Shown here piece after piece: positions 44,533 to 54,160 of a stretch of 64,000 bases of DNA. Each line of letters begins with the position of its first letter. Within the stretch, counting starts at the first letter, position 1. The notes under the pieces are model-generated. The model did no database searches. It saw nothing but the letters and a program-made list of their open reading frames with translations, and was not told the DNA's origin. Origin of the DNA: Shimia sp. (GTDB lineage: Bacteria; Pseudomonadota; Alphaproteobacteria; Rhodobacterales; Rhodobacteraceae); assembly GCF_022448905.1 (NCBI RefSeq), contig NZ_JAKVCW010000009.1, positions 1-64,000 on the forward strand. Reading direction: 5' to 3'. The translations under genes and the position numbers were made by a program.

Positions 44533-45807
44533 TTAAAGTGGCGCGACCGCTTCCAGGATCGCAGGCACAATCTCAACAAACAAAAGCGTGTTCATACGTT
44601 CGGTCTCGGTCTGCGGATAGCCACCATTCATCGCAATCACCGTGTCCGTCGCTGGCTCCATCACCAGCGTCTGACCGTGAATGCCCACAAAAACGATAAT
44701 CTTGTGGCCTTTGATGTTCAGCACGCGGATCTGATCTTTGTACCAGCCGTCCGGTGCCAGCGCCGCCTCTTTGCCAACAGACCAGGCCGCCCGCACGCGG
44801 TCATTGCCTTGCCACAGCGCCTCAAGGAACGCCTGAGGCACCAGTTGCTCACCCAAATAGTTCTGCCCCTCGTTGAGGAACACCCGCCCCATTTTAGCCA
44901 GATCCCGCGTGCGCATGTTCAAGCCGCCGGAAGCCACCGTATTGCCCGCGGCATCCGCCTGGAAATAGGCCGGCCCTTCGGCCCCCAATTTGCTCCAGAT
45001 TTTTGCTTCAAGGTAATCCGCCAACCTCTCGCCGGTGGCCTTCTCCACAATCAGCCCCAAAATCTCGGTGTTTGGGTCCTGATACTGATAATGCGTGCCC
45101 GGTGCGTATTTCTGGCTGTCGATGGTCAGCAGGTAATCCTGAATGCCGTTGAGCCCGCTGTCATTGGGGCCATTCCATTCTTGCGACTGCGTGAACTTCG
45201 GGTCCCAGGACAAAAACGGCGGCGTCTTGATGTCCAACCCGGAATTCATATCCGCCACATCCTGAACCGAGACACCCTCAAACGCTGTACCTTTGAACTC
45301 GGGCAGATAAGCCTCCACTGGATTGGACATATCCAACTTACCCTCAGCCGCCGCAATCCCGGCCAACGTCGCGGTAAAGGACTTAGTCACCGACATGTCC
45401 AGATGCGTGCTCTCCGGCGTCATCCCGTTCCAGAAATGCTGGTGCAACAGCCGGTCGCCTTTGAGCACCACCATCGAATGGTTCTTCAGGCGGTACTTCA
45501 GCAGTGTATCCAGCGTGTGCTCGCCGTCCGCATCCAGACCGGTCAGCTTGGTGAAATCGAGCGATCCGGTCTCATCTTTCCACTCCTCCGGCGCCACTGC
45601 GCTCCCGGGGTCCACAACATAGTGCCGCGTGAATTTGTAAGCGTTGGGGAAGGTCACCGACGCATGTTCACCGGTGTCCCAGTTGGCTTGCGAAATGCCA
45701 AAATGTTCAACTTGCGCCAGGAAATCCTCATCCACGGGCTGCAACTCTGCAGCCATCGCCATTGAGGAAAAAGAAACACAGCCCACCAGAGCCATATGCT
45801 TGAACAT
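44533..45807 (-). CDS. Exported beta-lactamase-fold serine hydrolase
   Basis: A 424-residue protein with a signal peptide (MALVGCVSFSSMAMA) and a class C beta-lactamase / penicillin-binding fold. The nucleophile motif S-x-x-K is MSVTKSF near residues 145-151, the second motif Y-x-x is YQYQDPN, and HGQTLVMEP sits at the KTG-equivalent position. Such proteins are mostly esterases, D-aminopeptidases or 6-aminohexanoate-dimer hydrolases; resistance activity is not implied. GGGAG lies upstream of ATG 45807. It is probably monocistronic. Confidence 0.85.
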   Translation of the reverse strand: MFKHMALVGCVSFSSMAMAAELQPVDEDFLAQVEHFGISQANWDTGEHASVTFPNAYKFTRHYVVDPGSAVAPEEWKDETGSLDFTKLTGLDADGEHTLDTLLKYRLKNHSMVVLKGDRLLHQHFWNGMTPESTHLDMSVTKSFTATLAGIAAAEGKLDMSNPVEAYLPEFKGTAFEGVSVQDVADMNSGLDIKTPPFLSWDPKFTQSQEWNGPNDSGLNGIQDYLLTIDSQKYAPGTHYQYQDPNTEILGLIVEKATGERLADYLEAKIWSKLGAEGPAYFQADAAGNTVASGGLNMRTRDLAKMGRVFLNEGQNYLGEQLVPQAFLEALWQGNDRVRAAWSVGKEAALAPDGWYKDQIRVLNIKGHKIIVFVGIHGQTLVMEPATDTVIAMNGGYPQTETERMNTLLFVEIVPAILEAVAPL

Positions 45808-45987
45808 GGTTTGGTACTCCCAAAAGTAATCGTTCAAAACCGAGGGTAACTTCACCACCATGACGTGCGATGATCTCGGTCTCAAAGAAGACTTAGGGAA
45901 GGTTGCCGACAAAAGAAGCAAGGCACTCACAAAAATGTGACCACTCGGCCATTTTTGGCCGAGCGAACCACTACTGAATTGATAAGA

Positions 45988-47385
45988 TTAGAAAATCTTA
46001 CCCGGATTCATGATGCCATCCGGGTCGATGGCCGCTTTGATCGCCGCCATGACGTCCACCGCACCGCCCAGTTCTTTACGCAGATACGGCTTTTTGCCCT
46101 GTCCAATGCCATGCTCACCGGTACAGGTCCCGCCCATCTCGATCGCCACATCGTTGAGCCAGCTGACATAGCCCTGCGCCGCAGCCACCTCATCGGGGTT
46201 ATCCATATCAACAAGCGGCAGCATGTGGAAATTGCCGTCCCCGACGTGCCCCACAACGGTGGAGATCAGCCCGAGCTCATCCGCCTTTTCCTTGGCCGCG
46301 GTCACACATTCCGCCAGCCGCGAAATTGGCACACAGACATCGGTGGAAATGCCTTTGGCGCCGGGACGCAACGCCAGCGCCGCCCAATACATGTCATGCC
46401 GCGCCTGCCACAGTTTGCTGCGATCCTCGGCCTTCTGCGTCCACTCAAACCCGGTGCCGCCAACCTCTTCGGCGATATGGCCAAACATCTCGGCTTGCTC
46501 TGCCACGCCTGTTTCTGAGCCGTGGAACTCCAGTAGCAACAAATGCTGCTCCGGCAGATCCAACTTCGAATAGTCATTGGCCGCCTTCACCGCGAGCGAA
46601 TCCAGCAACTCAATTCGCGCCACCGGGATGCCATACTGAATGGTCATCATCACCGCCTGACAGGCCGCATCAATGGTCTCAAACGAACAGCGCGCCGAGG
46701 ACATCGCCTCCGGAATACCCTGCAGCTTCAGCGTGATCTCGGTGATGATGCCCAAGGTGCCTTCCGAGCCAACCATCAGACGGGTCAGATCATAGCCTGC
46801 ACTGGATTTTTTGGCGCGACTTGCGGTGCGGATCACCTCACCAGATGGCAGCACCACCTCAAGGCTCAGGATGTTGTCTTTCATCGTGCCATAGCGCACC
46901 GCATTGGTGCCGCTGGCGCGGGTGGAGGCCATGCCCCCCAGCGACGCATTGGCCCCGGGATCAATTGGGAAAAACAAGCCCTGGTCACGCAGTTCCAGAT
47001 TCAACTGTTCCCGCGTCACCCCCGGCTGCACCACACAATCAAGGTCCTCGGCGTTCACCGCCACAACTTTGTTCATCTCGGTCAGGTCAATACACACACC
47101 ACCTGCCGGTGCATTCACGTGTCCCTCCAGCGAGGTCCCTGTGCCATAGGCAATCACCGGCACCTTATGCGTGGCGCAGGTCTTCACGATATCGCTCACC
47201 TCTTGGGTGGACTTGGCAAAGATTACCGCATCCGGCGCCTGTGTCTTGATCCAAGTGGTGGTGTGCCCGTGCTGCTCACGCATCGACTGGCCGGTGTGAA
47301 ACGCCTCGCCGAATTGCTGTTTCAACACACCCAACGCCGCCGCAATTCCCTCTTCATTGCGCGGCAAATCCACTGCCAATCCCAT
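45988..47385 (-). CDS. FAD-binding oxidase of the GlcD / D-lactate dehydrogenase type
   Basis: A 465-residue flavoprotein with an FAD_binding_4 domain (PVIAYGTGTSLEGHVNAPAGGVCIDL, then DPGANASLGGMASTRASGTNAVRYG) and an FAD_oxidase_C domain ending TCTGEHGIGQGKKPYL and ALDPDGIMNPGKIF-like text. It oxidises a D-2-hydroxy acid such as D-lactate or glycolate. I prefer ATG 47385, behind GAAGGGGAG, over a GTG two codons upstream. It reads as the eukaryotic-type D-lactate dehydrogenase (cytochrome) branch; substrate is inference. Confidence 0.87.
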   Translation of the reverse strand: MGLAVDLPRNEEGIAAALGVLKQQFGEAFHTGQSMREQHGHTTTWIKTQAPDAVIFAKSTQEVSDIVKTCATHKVPVIAYGTGTSLEGHVNAPAGGVCIDLTEMNKVVAVNAEDLDCVVQPGVTREQLNLELRDQGLFFPIDPGANASLGGMASTRASGTNAVRYGTMKDNILSLEVVLPSGEVIRTASRAKKSSAGYDLTRLMVGSEGTLGIITEITLKLQGIPEAMSSARCSFETIDAACQAVMMTIQYGIPVARIELLDSLAVKAANDYSKLDLPEQHLLLLEFHGSETGVAEQAEMFGHIAEEVGGTGFEWTQKAEDRSKLWQARHDMYWAALALRPGAKGISTDVCVPISRLAECVTAAKEKADELGLISTVVGHVGDGNFHMLPLVDMDNPDEVAAAQGYVSWLNDVAIEMGGTCTGEHGIGQGKKPYLRKELGGAVDVMAAIKAAIDPDGIMNPGKIF

Positions 47386-47453
47386 GGGCACTCCCCTTCT
47401 CCATGTCGGTATGCGCCATGGCTACGCGGCACCTACCTCAAGGTCAAGCGCGG

Positions 47454-49235
47454 CTATTCGCCATAGGCCAGCCCCTCGCGGCGATTGTCCGCGCCCCCCT
47501 GCAATCCGTCCCCAACGGCAATTGCGTGCAGGCCGGAATTCAGGTCCCGTGCATTCACTTTGTAGCCCATGCCGGTCAGCGGCTCGCCAATCTCCATCGC
47601 CGCGCTTTCCGCTTCAATGTCATAGGTGCCAAAGCGGTTCACCAGATGCGGCAGATCAATTGCCTGCTGCACGTCCATGCCCCAATCCAGATGCGCGATG
47701 ATGGTTTTGGCCACATACCCGATGATCCGGCTACCGCCAGGGCTGCCCACCACCAGAGTTGGTTTACCATCCTTCAGCACAATGGTTGGCGCCATGGAAG
47801 AGCGCGGCCGTTTGCCCGGCTCCACCCGATTGGCCACCGGCACGCCGTCACGATGGGAGCGGAAAGAGAAATCCGTCAGCTCGTTGTTGAGCAAGAACCC
47901 ATTGGTCATCACCCGGCTGCCAAAGCCGTTTTCAATCGTCGTCGTCATGGACAAAGCGTTGCCGTAGCTGTCGACAATAGAAATGTGAGATGTGGAGGGC
48001 TGCGCAAAGCTTTCGCCATCCGCATAGTGCAATGCATGGTCAAACTCCGGCGCGCCCGGCTCCACGCTTTCCAAAGCCGCAGTGCCTTCCAACAGCTTCG
48101 CCCGCTCAGCAAGGTAGTCGGCTGCAAGCAACCCAGAGCTTGGCACCGGCACATAGTCACTGTCGGCCATGTAGCGACCCCGATCCGCGAAGGCGAGGCG
48201 GGAGGCATCGCCAATCAAGCGCCAGGCATCCGCACTGTCAGGCCCAAGCCCTGCAATGTCATAAGGCTGCACCAACCCAAGAATTTGCCCCACGGTCAGC
48301 CCGCCAGTTGATGGCGGCCCCATGCCACAGACATCATGCGCGCGGTACGCCACACAGACCGCAGGTCGCTCCTTGACCTGATACAGCGCCAAATCCACCG
48401 CGCTCAGCACGCCTGGATTGTTGGCGTCTTGCCCCGCCCCCACAATATCTGCCGCGATCTCACCTGTGTAAAACGGGGCCGCGCCCTGCGCTGCCATCAA
48501 GCGCAGGCTCTTGGCGTAATCCATGTTGAACAGGATATCACCTTCCGCCAGCGGTTTGCCCCCGGGTAGGAAGTAGCCAGCGGTAACGGGATGAGACGCA
48601 AGCCGTTCCGCATCCCGTGCCACGGATGCCGCCATGCGCGGCGACACAGGGAAGCCGATTTCTGCATGGCGAATGGCGGGCAAAAACAGACTTGGCCACT
48701 GGCTGCGTCCCCATTTTCGGTGCGCCACCTCCATCAACATCGGTGTCCCAGGCACGCCCACAGACCGCCCGCCCACAACCGCCTCGAAAAACTTCAATGT
48801 CTCGCCGTTTTCATCCTGAAACAGGCGTGGCGTGGCCGCCAATGGCGCGGTTTCGCGCCCATCCAGCGTCGTCACCTCGCCGCTTTCGGCGTCATACCAA
48901 ACCAAGAAGGCACCGCCGCCCAAACCTGAACTCTGCGGCTCGACCAGCCCCAGAACAGCCTGCACCGCCACCATGGCATCCGCCGCCGTGCCTCCGTCGC
49001 GCAACACTTCCGCGCCAGCCTCTACCGCCAAGGGGTGCGCCGCCGCCACCATCCAATCCTTTGCCTCGGTGGGCGCGCCTTGCGTCTTCGCGGCGAGAGC
49101 TGCCTGCAGGCTTTGCGGCACGTTCATGCCCAACGCGGAGCCTTCCTCCGGCGCCACACCATCCGCCGCCTCCTGTGCACCCGACACGGACGCCAACAAG
49201 CAAGTAACAGAAACCGCTGATAAAAATCGCTTCAT
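47454..49235 (-). CDS. ggt: Gamma-glutamyltransferase
   Basis: A 593-residue exported proenzyme with signal peptide (FLSAVSVTCLLASVSGA). The self-cleavage site and new N-terminal Thr lie in QPSTSHISIVDSYGNALSMTTTIENGFGS, and SPGGSRIIG is the conserved substrate-binding turn. After autocleavage the two subunits transfer or hydrolyse the gamma-glutamyl group of glutathione in the periplasm. Length and motifs are standard. It precedes the GlcD-type gene on the same strand by 68 bp. Confidence 0.95.
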   Translation of the reverse strand: MKRFLSAVSVTCLLASVSGAQEAADGVAPEEGSALGMNVPQSLQAALAAKTQGAPTEAKDWMVAAAHPLAVEAGAEVLRDGGTAADAMVAVQAVLGLVEPQSSGLGGGAFLVWYDAESGEVTTLDGRETAPLAATPRLFQDENGETLKFFEAVVGGRSVGVPGTPMLMEVAHRKWGRSQWPSLFLPAIRHAEIGFPVSPRMAASVARDAERLASHPVTAGYFLPGGKPLAEGDILFNMDYAKSLRLMAAQGAAPFYTGEIAADIVGAGQDANNPGVLSAVDLALYQVKERPAVCVAYRAHDVCGMGPPSTGGLTVGQILGLVQPYDIAGLGPDSADAWRLIGDASRLAFADRGRYMADSDYVPVPSSGLLAADYLAERAKLLEGTAALESVEPGAPEFDHALHYADGESFAQPSTSHISIVDSYGNALSMTTTIENGFGSRVMTNGFLLNNELTDFSFRSHRDGVPVANRVEPGKRPRSSMAPTIVLKDGKPTLVVGSPGGSRIIGYVAKTIIAHLDWGMDVQQAIDLPHLVNRFGTYDIEAESAAMEIGEPLTGMGYKVNARDLNSGLHAIAVGDGLQGGADNRREGLAYGE

Positions 49236-49305
49236 GACCCACTCCCAAACCAAAATGCAATCCGGCAACCCAAGGTTACGGTCGCCGCTTGAAAATCAGC
49301 TTAGG

Positions 49306-49857
49306 TCAGGACAGCCCCTGCACCAACAACGGATAGCTGCTCAGGATCTCATAGACCGCGCCCTCCGAGGTCAAAGCCGAACGATACAAGGCGATTTCGC
49401 TCACCTGGATCGGATCAATTTCCAGTGAGGCCCCGCGCGACAGGGCCGCCTGCACCCGCTCCGGCGGCTGTTTCCCGTCGCGAAACCGGCTCAGCGTCAC
49501 ATGCGGACGAAACCGACGTTTTTCTAAGCCAATGCCAAGCCGCCGCGCGGCTTGAGCCACATCCGCCTGCAACGCCATCAACACCGGGTCAGGCGCCGCC
49601 AACAGCCCAAAGGACCGGCTGCGCGGCGCGCCAAAAATATCCATGCCCTTAAGGTGCAGCTCAAACTGCGAATGCCGGATCAGCTCCAGCTCTTCGTGTA
49701 ACGCTTCCAGCATCTCTACCGGCTGGTCGTTCAGAAACGCCAACGTCAGATGCAAATTGGACGCTGGCACCTCGCGCCCCACAGCAATCCGCCCCTGCAC
49801 ATCCAGAAGCGCTTCCGCCTCTGGCCCGTCCAACGGAATGCCAACGAAAGCGCGCAT
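49306..49857 (-). CDS. thpR: RNA 2',3'-cyclic phosphodiesterase (2'-5' RNA ligase family)
   Basis: A 183-residue 2H phosphoesterase. Both catalytic H-x-T-L motifs are present: NLHLTLAFL near residues 41-49 and PHVTLSRF near residues 125-132. The family opens 2',3'-cyclic phosphates on RNA ends. It lies 6 bp downstream of the 2-hydroxyacid dehydrogenase gene, so the two are co-transcribed. Confidence 0.92.
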   Translation of the reverse strand: MRAFVGIPLDGPEAEALLDVQGRIAVGREVPASNLHLTLAFLNDQPVEMLEALHEELELIRHSQFELHLKGMDIFGAPRSRSFGLLAAPDPVLMALQADVAQAARRLGIGLEKRRFRPHVTLSRFRDGKQPPERVQAALSRGASLEIDPIQVSEIALYRSALTSEGAVYEILSSYPLLVQGLS

Positions 49858-49863
49858 GATGCC

Positions 49864-50850
49864 TTAGAGCATCGCCGGAACCACCAGATCCGGTGGCCGG
49901 TGCCCATCATCGAAGGTCTTGATGTTGATGAGGACTTTCTCCCCCATCTCGATCCGCCCTTCCACCGTGGCAGACCCCATATGCGGCATCAGCACCACAT
50001 TGGGATGTCCTCGCAGATCCGGGTGGATTTCATGCCCGTGCTCATACACGTCCAAGCCAGCCCCCGCGATTTCGCCAGCTTTGAGCATCCGCACCATGGC
50101 GTTCTCGTCAATCACCTCGCCACGCGAAGTATTAATGATCACGGAAGAAGGCTTCATTAGCTTCAAACGCCGCGCATTCAGCAGGTGGAACGTCGACGGC
50201 GTGTGCGGACAGTTCACCGACACCACATCCATGCGCGCCAGCATCTGATCGAGGCTCTCCCAATAGGTCGCCTCATATTGCTGTTCGATCTCTGGGCGTA
50301 GGCGGCGACGGTTGTGGTAATGGATCTGCATGCCACAGGCCTGCGCGCGCCGCGCCACGGCCGTGCCCACGCGGCCCATGCCCAGAATGCCGAGCCGCTT
50401 GCCGCTCACACGACCGCCCAAAAGCGCGGTAGGCGCCCAGCCGTCCCATTCGCCGGACTGCATACGCTGCACCCCTTCGCCAACCCGGCGGGTTACACCC
50501 AGGATCAGCGCCAGCGCCATATCCGCCGTATCATCGGCCGACACGCCCGGCGTGTTGGACACAAGCACGCCACGTTGACGGGCAGAAGCCACATCGATGT
50601 GATCCACACCCGCGCCGTAATTGGCAATCAGCTTCAACCGCTCGCCAGATTGGGCAATCAAATTGGCGTCAATCTTGTCGCTCAAGGTGGGCACCAAAAC
50701 GTCCGCGTCTTTCATCGCCTCGGCCAGCTGCTCGCGGCTCATCGGCGTATCATCGTCGCGCAGGCGTACGTCAAAGAGTTCTGACAGTCGTGTTTCAACA
50801 GCTTCCGGTAAGCGTCGCGTAACGACAACACTCAGACGTTGCTTTGGCAT
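49864..50850 (-). CDS. D-2-hydroxyacid dehydrogenase (glyoxylate/hydroxypyruvate reductase type)
   Basis: A 328-residue NAD(P)-dependent enzyme. The cofactor motif is GILGMGRVGTAVARRA, the substrate Arg lies in NTSRGEVIDE, the Glu in the DVYEHGHEIHPDL region and the catalytic His in LMPHMGSAT. It interconverts glyoxylate and glycolate or hydroxypyruvate and glycerate. GGGAGG lies 6 nt before ATG 50850. Together with the GlcD-type gene in the neighbourhood it may serve two-carbon metabolism, which is only a suggestion. Confidence 0.9.
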   Translation of the reverse strand: MPKQRLSVVVTRRLPEAVETRLSELFDVRLRDDDTPMSREQLAEAMKDADVLVPTLSDKIDANLIAQSGERLKLIANYGAGVDHIDVASARQRGVLVSNTPGVSADDTADMALALILGVTRRVGEGVQRMQSGEWDGWAPTALLGGRVSGKRLGILGMGRVGTAVARRAQACGMQIHYHNRRRLRPEIEQQYEATYWESLDQMLARMDVVSVNCPHTPSTFHLLNARRLKLMKPSSVIINTSRGEVIDENAMVRMLKAGEIAGAGLDVYEHGHEIHPDLRGHPNVVLMPHMGSATVEGRIEMGEKVLINIKTFDDGHRPPDLVVPAML

Positions 50851-50959
50851 GCAGGGCCTCCCAATGCTTTCCAATTCGGCGCGTTGCTGCCACACTGCCC
50901 CACAGGTCAGTCAGGCACAAGAACCTGCGAGCGCCACCAGAGCAGAAAAATCAGGCAAT

Positions 50960-51484
50960 ATGTTCACCTTGGGTACAAAATCTCTCGTGAGCTTGGGCGC
51001 AGCTTTGCTATTGGCGCTCACAACATCTGTTGCGGCTGAGGCCCCGGCAGAGAAAAAACGTGGGCCGGTCACCAACCTGCCGATGCCGCGCTACGTGTCG
51101 CTGAAAGCCACAAAAGCCAACGTGCGCCGCGGCCCATCGCGCACCCACCGTATTGATTGGGTGTTCACCCGCAAATCCATGCCGCTGCAGATCACTGCCG
51201 AATATGGTCACTGGCGCCGTGTGCGCGACATCGAAGGCGCGGGCGGCTGGGTGCACTACTCCTTGCTCTCAGGTGTGCGCACCGTAATCGTGCAGAAAGA
51301 CATGCTGCCACTGGCAGTGCGCCCCGGCGAAAAGGTCGCCGCCGCCGCGCAGCTGGAACACGGGGTCATTGCCAAATTGGAAGAGTGCAACCCGGACTGG
51401 TGCCGCCTCAATGCGGGCGGCTACAAAGGCTGGGTTTTGAAAGAAGATCTTTGGGGCGTGGAAGCGGACGAAATCCGCGAGTGA
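50960..51484 (+). CDS. Exported SH3-domain protein
   Basis: A 174-residue protein with a signal peptide (SLVSLGAALLLALTTSVAAEA) and a bacterial SH3 domain pair: YVSLKATKANVRRGPSRTHRIDWV in outline, with VFTRKSMPLQITAEYGHWRRVRDIEGAGGWV, and a second half ending WCRLNAGGYKGWVLKEDLWG. It likely binds cell-wall material in the periplasm. The start at 50960 begins the signal peptide; the ribosome binding site is weak. Divergent from the 2-hydroxyacid dehydrogenase gene and convergent with rpe. Confidence 0.88.
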   Translation: MFTLGTKSLVSLGAALLLALTTSVAAEAPAEKKRGPVTNLPMPRYVSLKATKANVRRGPSRTHRIDWVFTRKSMPLQITAEYGHWRRVRDIEGAGGWVHYSLLSGVRTVIVQKDMLPLAVRPGEKVAAAAQLEHGVIAKLEECNPDWCRLNAGGYKGWVLKEDLWGVEADEIRE

Positions 51485-51505
51485 TCCCGCCCCAAACTCT
51501 GCGCT

Positions 51506-52195
51506 TTACTGCGCTGCTTCAGTGGCCGCGCGGATAGCGCGGATGTTCTCGCCGTAGACCTCTGCCTTGTCCACAGAGCCGCCCTTGAACACAGCAGAGC
51601 CTGCCACCAGAACGTCGGCACCGGCTTCGGCCACCAATGGCGCGGTTTCGGTGGTCACGCCGCCATCGATTTGAATGTGGATCTCACGGTCACCAATCAT
51701 CTGACGCAAGCGGCGGGTTTTCTCGACGCCGGAGTGAATGAACTTCTGACCGCCAAAGCCAGGGTTCACGGTCATGATCAGCACCATGTCCACCAGATCC
51801 AGCACATGCTCAATGCTCTCCAGCGGCGTGCCCGGGTTCAGGCTGACACCGGCTTTCACGCCCTGCGCTTTGATCGCTTGAATGGTGCGGTGAATGTGGG
51901 GACCTGCCTCCACATGCGCGGTGATCATGTCGGCACCCGCTTCGGCATAGGCCTCAATATACGGGTCTACCGGCGCGATCATCAGATGCACATCCATGAA
52001 GGTTTTGACGTGTGGACGGAACGCTTTCACGGCGGGTGGGCCAAAGGTCAGGTTTGGCACAAAATGCCCGTCCATCACATCCACATGCACCCAATCTGCG
52101 CCTTGATCCTCGATCGCACGGATTTCCTGGCCAAAGTTGGCAAAATCCGCTGAGAGAATGGACGGGGCAATTTTGATTTTGCGATCAAAGCTCAT
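51506..52195 (-). CDS. rpe: Ribulose-phosphate 3-epimerase
   Basis: A 229-residue TIM-barrel enzyme converting ribulose 5-phosphate and xylulose 5-phosphate. Metal ligands and catalytic Asp residues are seen in [34 protein letters not shown] and MDVHLMI, and IQIDGGVT and VLVAGSAVF form the phosphate site. ATG 52195 follows AAAAGGAG. It is monocistronic. Confidence 0.97.
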   Translation of the reverse strand: MSFDRKIKIAPSILSADFANFGQEIRAIEDQGADWVHVDVMDGHFVPNLTFGPPAVKAFRPHVKTFMDVHLMIAPVDPYIEAYAEAGADMITAHVEAGPHIHRTIQAIKAQGVKAGVSLNPGTPLESIEHVLDLVDMVLIMTVNPGFGGQKFIHSGVEKTRRLRQMIGDREIHIQIDGGVTTETAPLVAEAGADVLVAGSAVFKGGSVDKAEVYGENIRAIRAATEAAQ

Positions 52196-52496
52196 GTTGG
52201 GCTCCTTTTCCGGACCTGTGCCGGGCTTTGAAAGTGACCCTTGAGAGGCCACCAAACACCTGATTTCAGGCGATTCGAAACTGGCGGCAAAATGGCCTTT
52301 GACGAGTCAAAACACAATTGGGCACGGACAATCTGCCGCGCATTCTCATATTGCGCAGTTTTTGGGCGTTATCAAAGTTTTCGACTGATTTTTCATCATG
52401 CTCTTTTTCACTGGCTCAAATCAGCAGCACCCTATCTTTTGACCTCTCCTGAGTGATGCCAGCGATAAGGGAACCGGTCAGATCAGGACACACGCC
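52196..52496. other. Divergent region between rpe and the urease operon
   Basis: About 300 bp that must hold the rpe promoter and the urease operon promoter. It is AT-richer near 52360-52440 with runs of T. I see no clear sigma-54 site, riboswitch or perfect palindrome. The end includes CAGGACA, a possible ribosome binding site for ureD. Confidence 0.5.
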
Positions 52497-53348
52497 ATCA
52501 CCGCCTTTGCGCCCATATCACCGCCTCTTCAGGCCCAGCAGCCCCGCGCCATCGGCACGGCTGACATCCGCAGCAAACTGCGCGATGGCCTCTCTGTTTT
52601 GGACGACCTACGCCTGTCCGGCTCCAGCCGCGTGTTGTTCCCAAACGCCAACTATCCAAACGGGCGCACCGCTGCTCTGCAAGCTGTCCTGCTGAACACG
52701 GCAGGCGGCATCACCGGCGGAGATCAGTTTGATGTCAGCGCGCATGCAGGCGAAGGCAGCCATCTGACGCTCACAACCCAAGCCGCTGAGCGCGCCTATC
52801 GCAGCATCGACGTCCGCACAGGCCGCCTCGACAGTACACTCAGCCTCGCGCCCGGCGCGCGCATGGATTGGCTGCCTCAAGAAACCATCCTGTTTGACGG
52901 TGCCGCTCTGTCGCGCAGCCTCACCGTCGACATGCACAGCACGTCACGCTTCCTAATGGTGGAACCCATGATCTTTGGCCGCACCGCCATGGGTGAGACC
53001 GTACAGGCGGCAGACTTGTTTGATCGCATTACCGTGAAACGAGACGGCGACCTGCTTTTTGCCGACCGCGTGAAACTGTCCGGCAACGTCCAAAAGCACC
53101 TGAACCGCACCGCCATCGCTGGCGGTGCGCGCGCCATGGCCACTCTCCTGCTCGCCGCGCCGGATGCGGATCGCCATCTGGGCACACTGCGCAGCCACCT
53201 GCCGCACACCGCTGGCGCCAGCTTGATCCGCGAGGGGGTGCTATTTGCGCGCATTCTCGCAAGTGACGGCCATGCCCTGCGCCAATCCCTGATTCCCGCG
53301 CTGACCTACCTAAACGGCGCTGATCTTCCTCGAACATGGATGCTCTGA
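52497..53348 (+). CDS. ureD: Urease accessory protein UreD
   Basis: UreD is part of the UreD-F-G complex that activates urease with nickel. [21 protein letters not shown] and [12 protein letters not shown] are the family signatures. The start is unusual. The first standard initiation codon in frame is TTG 52599, which would remove a stretch that looks like UreD ([21 protein letters not shown]). The frame is open back to 52443 without ATG, GTG or TTG. I give ATC 52497, behind AGGA with 8-nt spacing, which yields 283 residues, the usual size; CTG 52449 is the other option. The product and stop are firm, the start is not. Confidence 0.8.
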   Translation: MTAFAPISPPLQAQQPRAIGTADIRSKLRDGLSVLDDLRLSGSSRVLFPNANYPNGRTAALQAVLLNTAGGITGGDQFDVSAHAGEGSHLTLTTQAAERAYRSIDVRTGRLDSTLSLAPGARMDWLPQETILFDGAALSRSLTVDMHSTSRFLMVEPMIFGRTAMGETVQAADLFDRITVKRDGDLLFADRVKLSGNVQKHLNRTAIAGGARAMATLLLAAPDADRHLGTLRSHLPHTAGASLIREGVLFARILASDGHALRQSLIPALTYLNGADLPRTWML

Positions 53349-53352
53349 CCCG

Positions 53353-53655
53353 ATGCAACTCACGCCCCGTGAAAAAGACAAACTGCTGATCGCCATGGCT
53401 GCAGAAGTGGCCCGCAAGCGCCTCGCCCGCGGCGTAAAGCTCAACCACCCGGAAGCCATCGCCCTGATCACCGACGCCGTGGTTGAAGGCGCACGCGACG
53501 GCAAATCTGTTGCCGACCTCATGCAATCCGGCGCCCGTGTCATCACGCGAGACCAATGCATGGATGGCATCGCCGACATGATCCACGAAGTACAAGTGGA
53601 GGCCACCTTCCCGGATGGCACCAAGCTTGTCACCGTGCACAACCCCATCCGCTAA
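53353..53655 (+). CDS. ureA: Urease gamma subunit
   Basis: A 100-residue subunit beginning [23 protein letters not shown], with [21 protein letters not shown] as in all UreA proteins. It assembles with UreB and UreC into the urease core, which hydrolyses urea to ammonia and carbamate. It starts 4 bp after the ureD stop and is followed by a small membrane-protein gene rather than directly by ureB. Confidence 0.97.
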   Translation: MQLTPREKDKLLIAMAAEVARKRLARGVKLNHPEAIALITDAVVEGARDGKSVADLMQSGARVITRDQCMDGIADMIHEVQVEATFPDGTKLVTVHNPIR

Positions 53656-53667
53656 AGGAGCCGTCAC

Positions 53668-53835
53668 ATGCAACGTTTTGCAATTGCCGCCGTGGCCACA
53701 ACCGCCGTGACGCCCGCGCTGGCGCACTCCGGCGCCCACCTGCATCCACATGCTGGCGACCCGGTATGGTTGCCAATCTTTGTTGGCACCGTCGTTGTTG
53801 GCGCTCTGGCACTCTTGGCGTGGAACCTGAAATGA
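53668..53835 (+). CDS. Small His-rich exported/membrane protein between ureA and ureB
   Basis: A 55-codon gene with AAAGGAG 7 nt before the ATG. It reads [31 protein letters not shown] and then one hydrophobic segment [18 protein letters not shown] ending NLK. The first 19 residues look like a signal peptide, leaving a mature peptide with a His cluster (HSGAHLHPH) and a single membrane helix. Its TGA overlaps the ureB ATG, so it is translated with the urease subunits. Nickel or proton handling is a guess from the His residues. I know of similar unannotated frames in related urease clusters. Confidence 0.75.
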   Translation: MQRFAIAAVATTAVTPALAHSGAHLHPHAGDPVWLPIFVGTVVVGALALLAWNLK

Positions 53836-54140
53836 TCCCAGGTGAACTGATCCCAGCCGAAGGCGAACTGACGCTCAACGGAGGCGCCGACGTGACCACC
53901 CTGATGGTGGCCAACACTGGCGACCGCCCGATCCAAGTCGGCAGCCACTATCACTTCGCCGAAACCAACCCGGCGCTGGAGTTTGACCGCACCGCCGCCC
54001 ACGGGTTGCGTCTGGACATCGCCGCCGGCACCGCCGTGCGCTTTGAGCCAGGGCAGCGGCGCGAAGTGCACCTGATCCCGATTTCCGGCGCCCGCCGAAT
54101 TTACGGCTTCAACCAGAAAGTCATGGGACCGCTCTCATGA
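53832..54140 (+). CDS. ureB: Urease beta subunit
   Basis: A 102-residue subunit starting [20 protein letters not shown], with the family text [22 protein letters not shown] and [27 protein letters not shown]. It is the structural urease beta chain. The ATG at 53832 overlaps the stop of the preceding small gene (ATGA). Confidence 0.97.
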   Translation: MIPGELIPAEGELTLNGGADVTTLMVANTGDRPIQVGSHYHFAETNPALEFDRTAAHGLRLDIAAGTAVRFEPGQRREVHLIPISGARRIYGFNQKVMGPLS

Positions 54141-54160
54141 CCTAACCCAAGGAGACTTTG

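Noticed and set aside
52311-52335. A GGGCAC...TGC stretch resembling a sigma-54 promoter before the urease genes
   Set aside because: The GG and GC elements are not separated by the required 10 bases.
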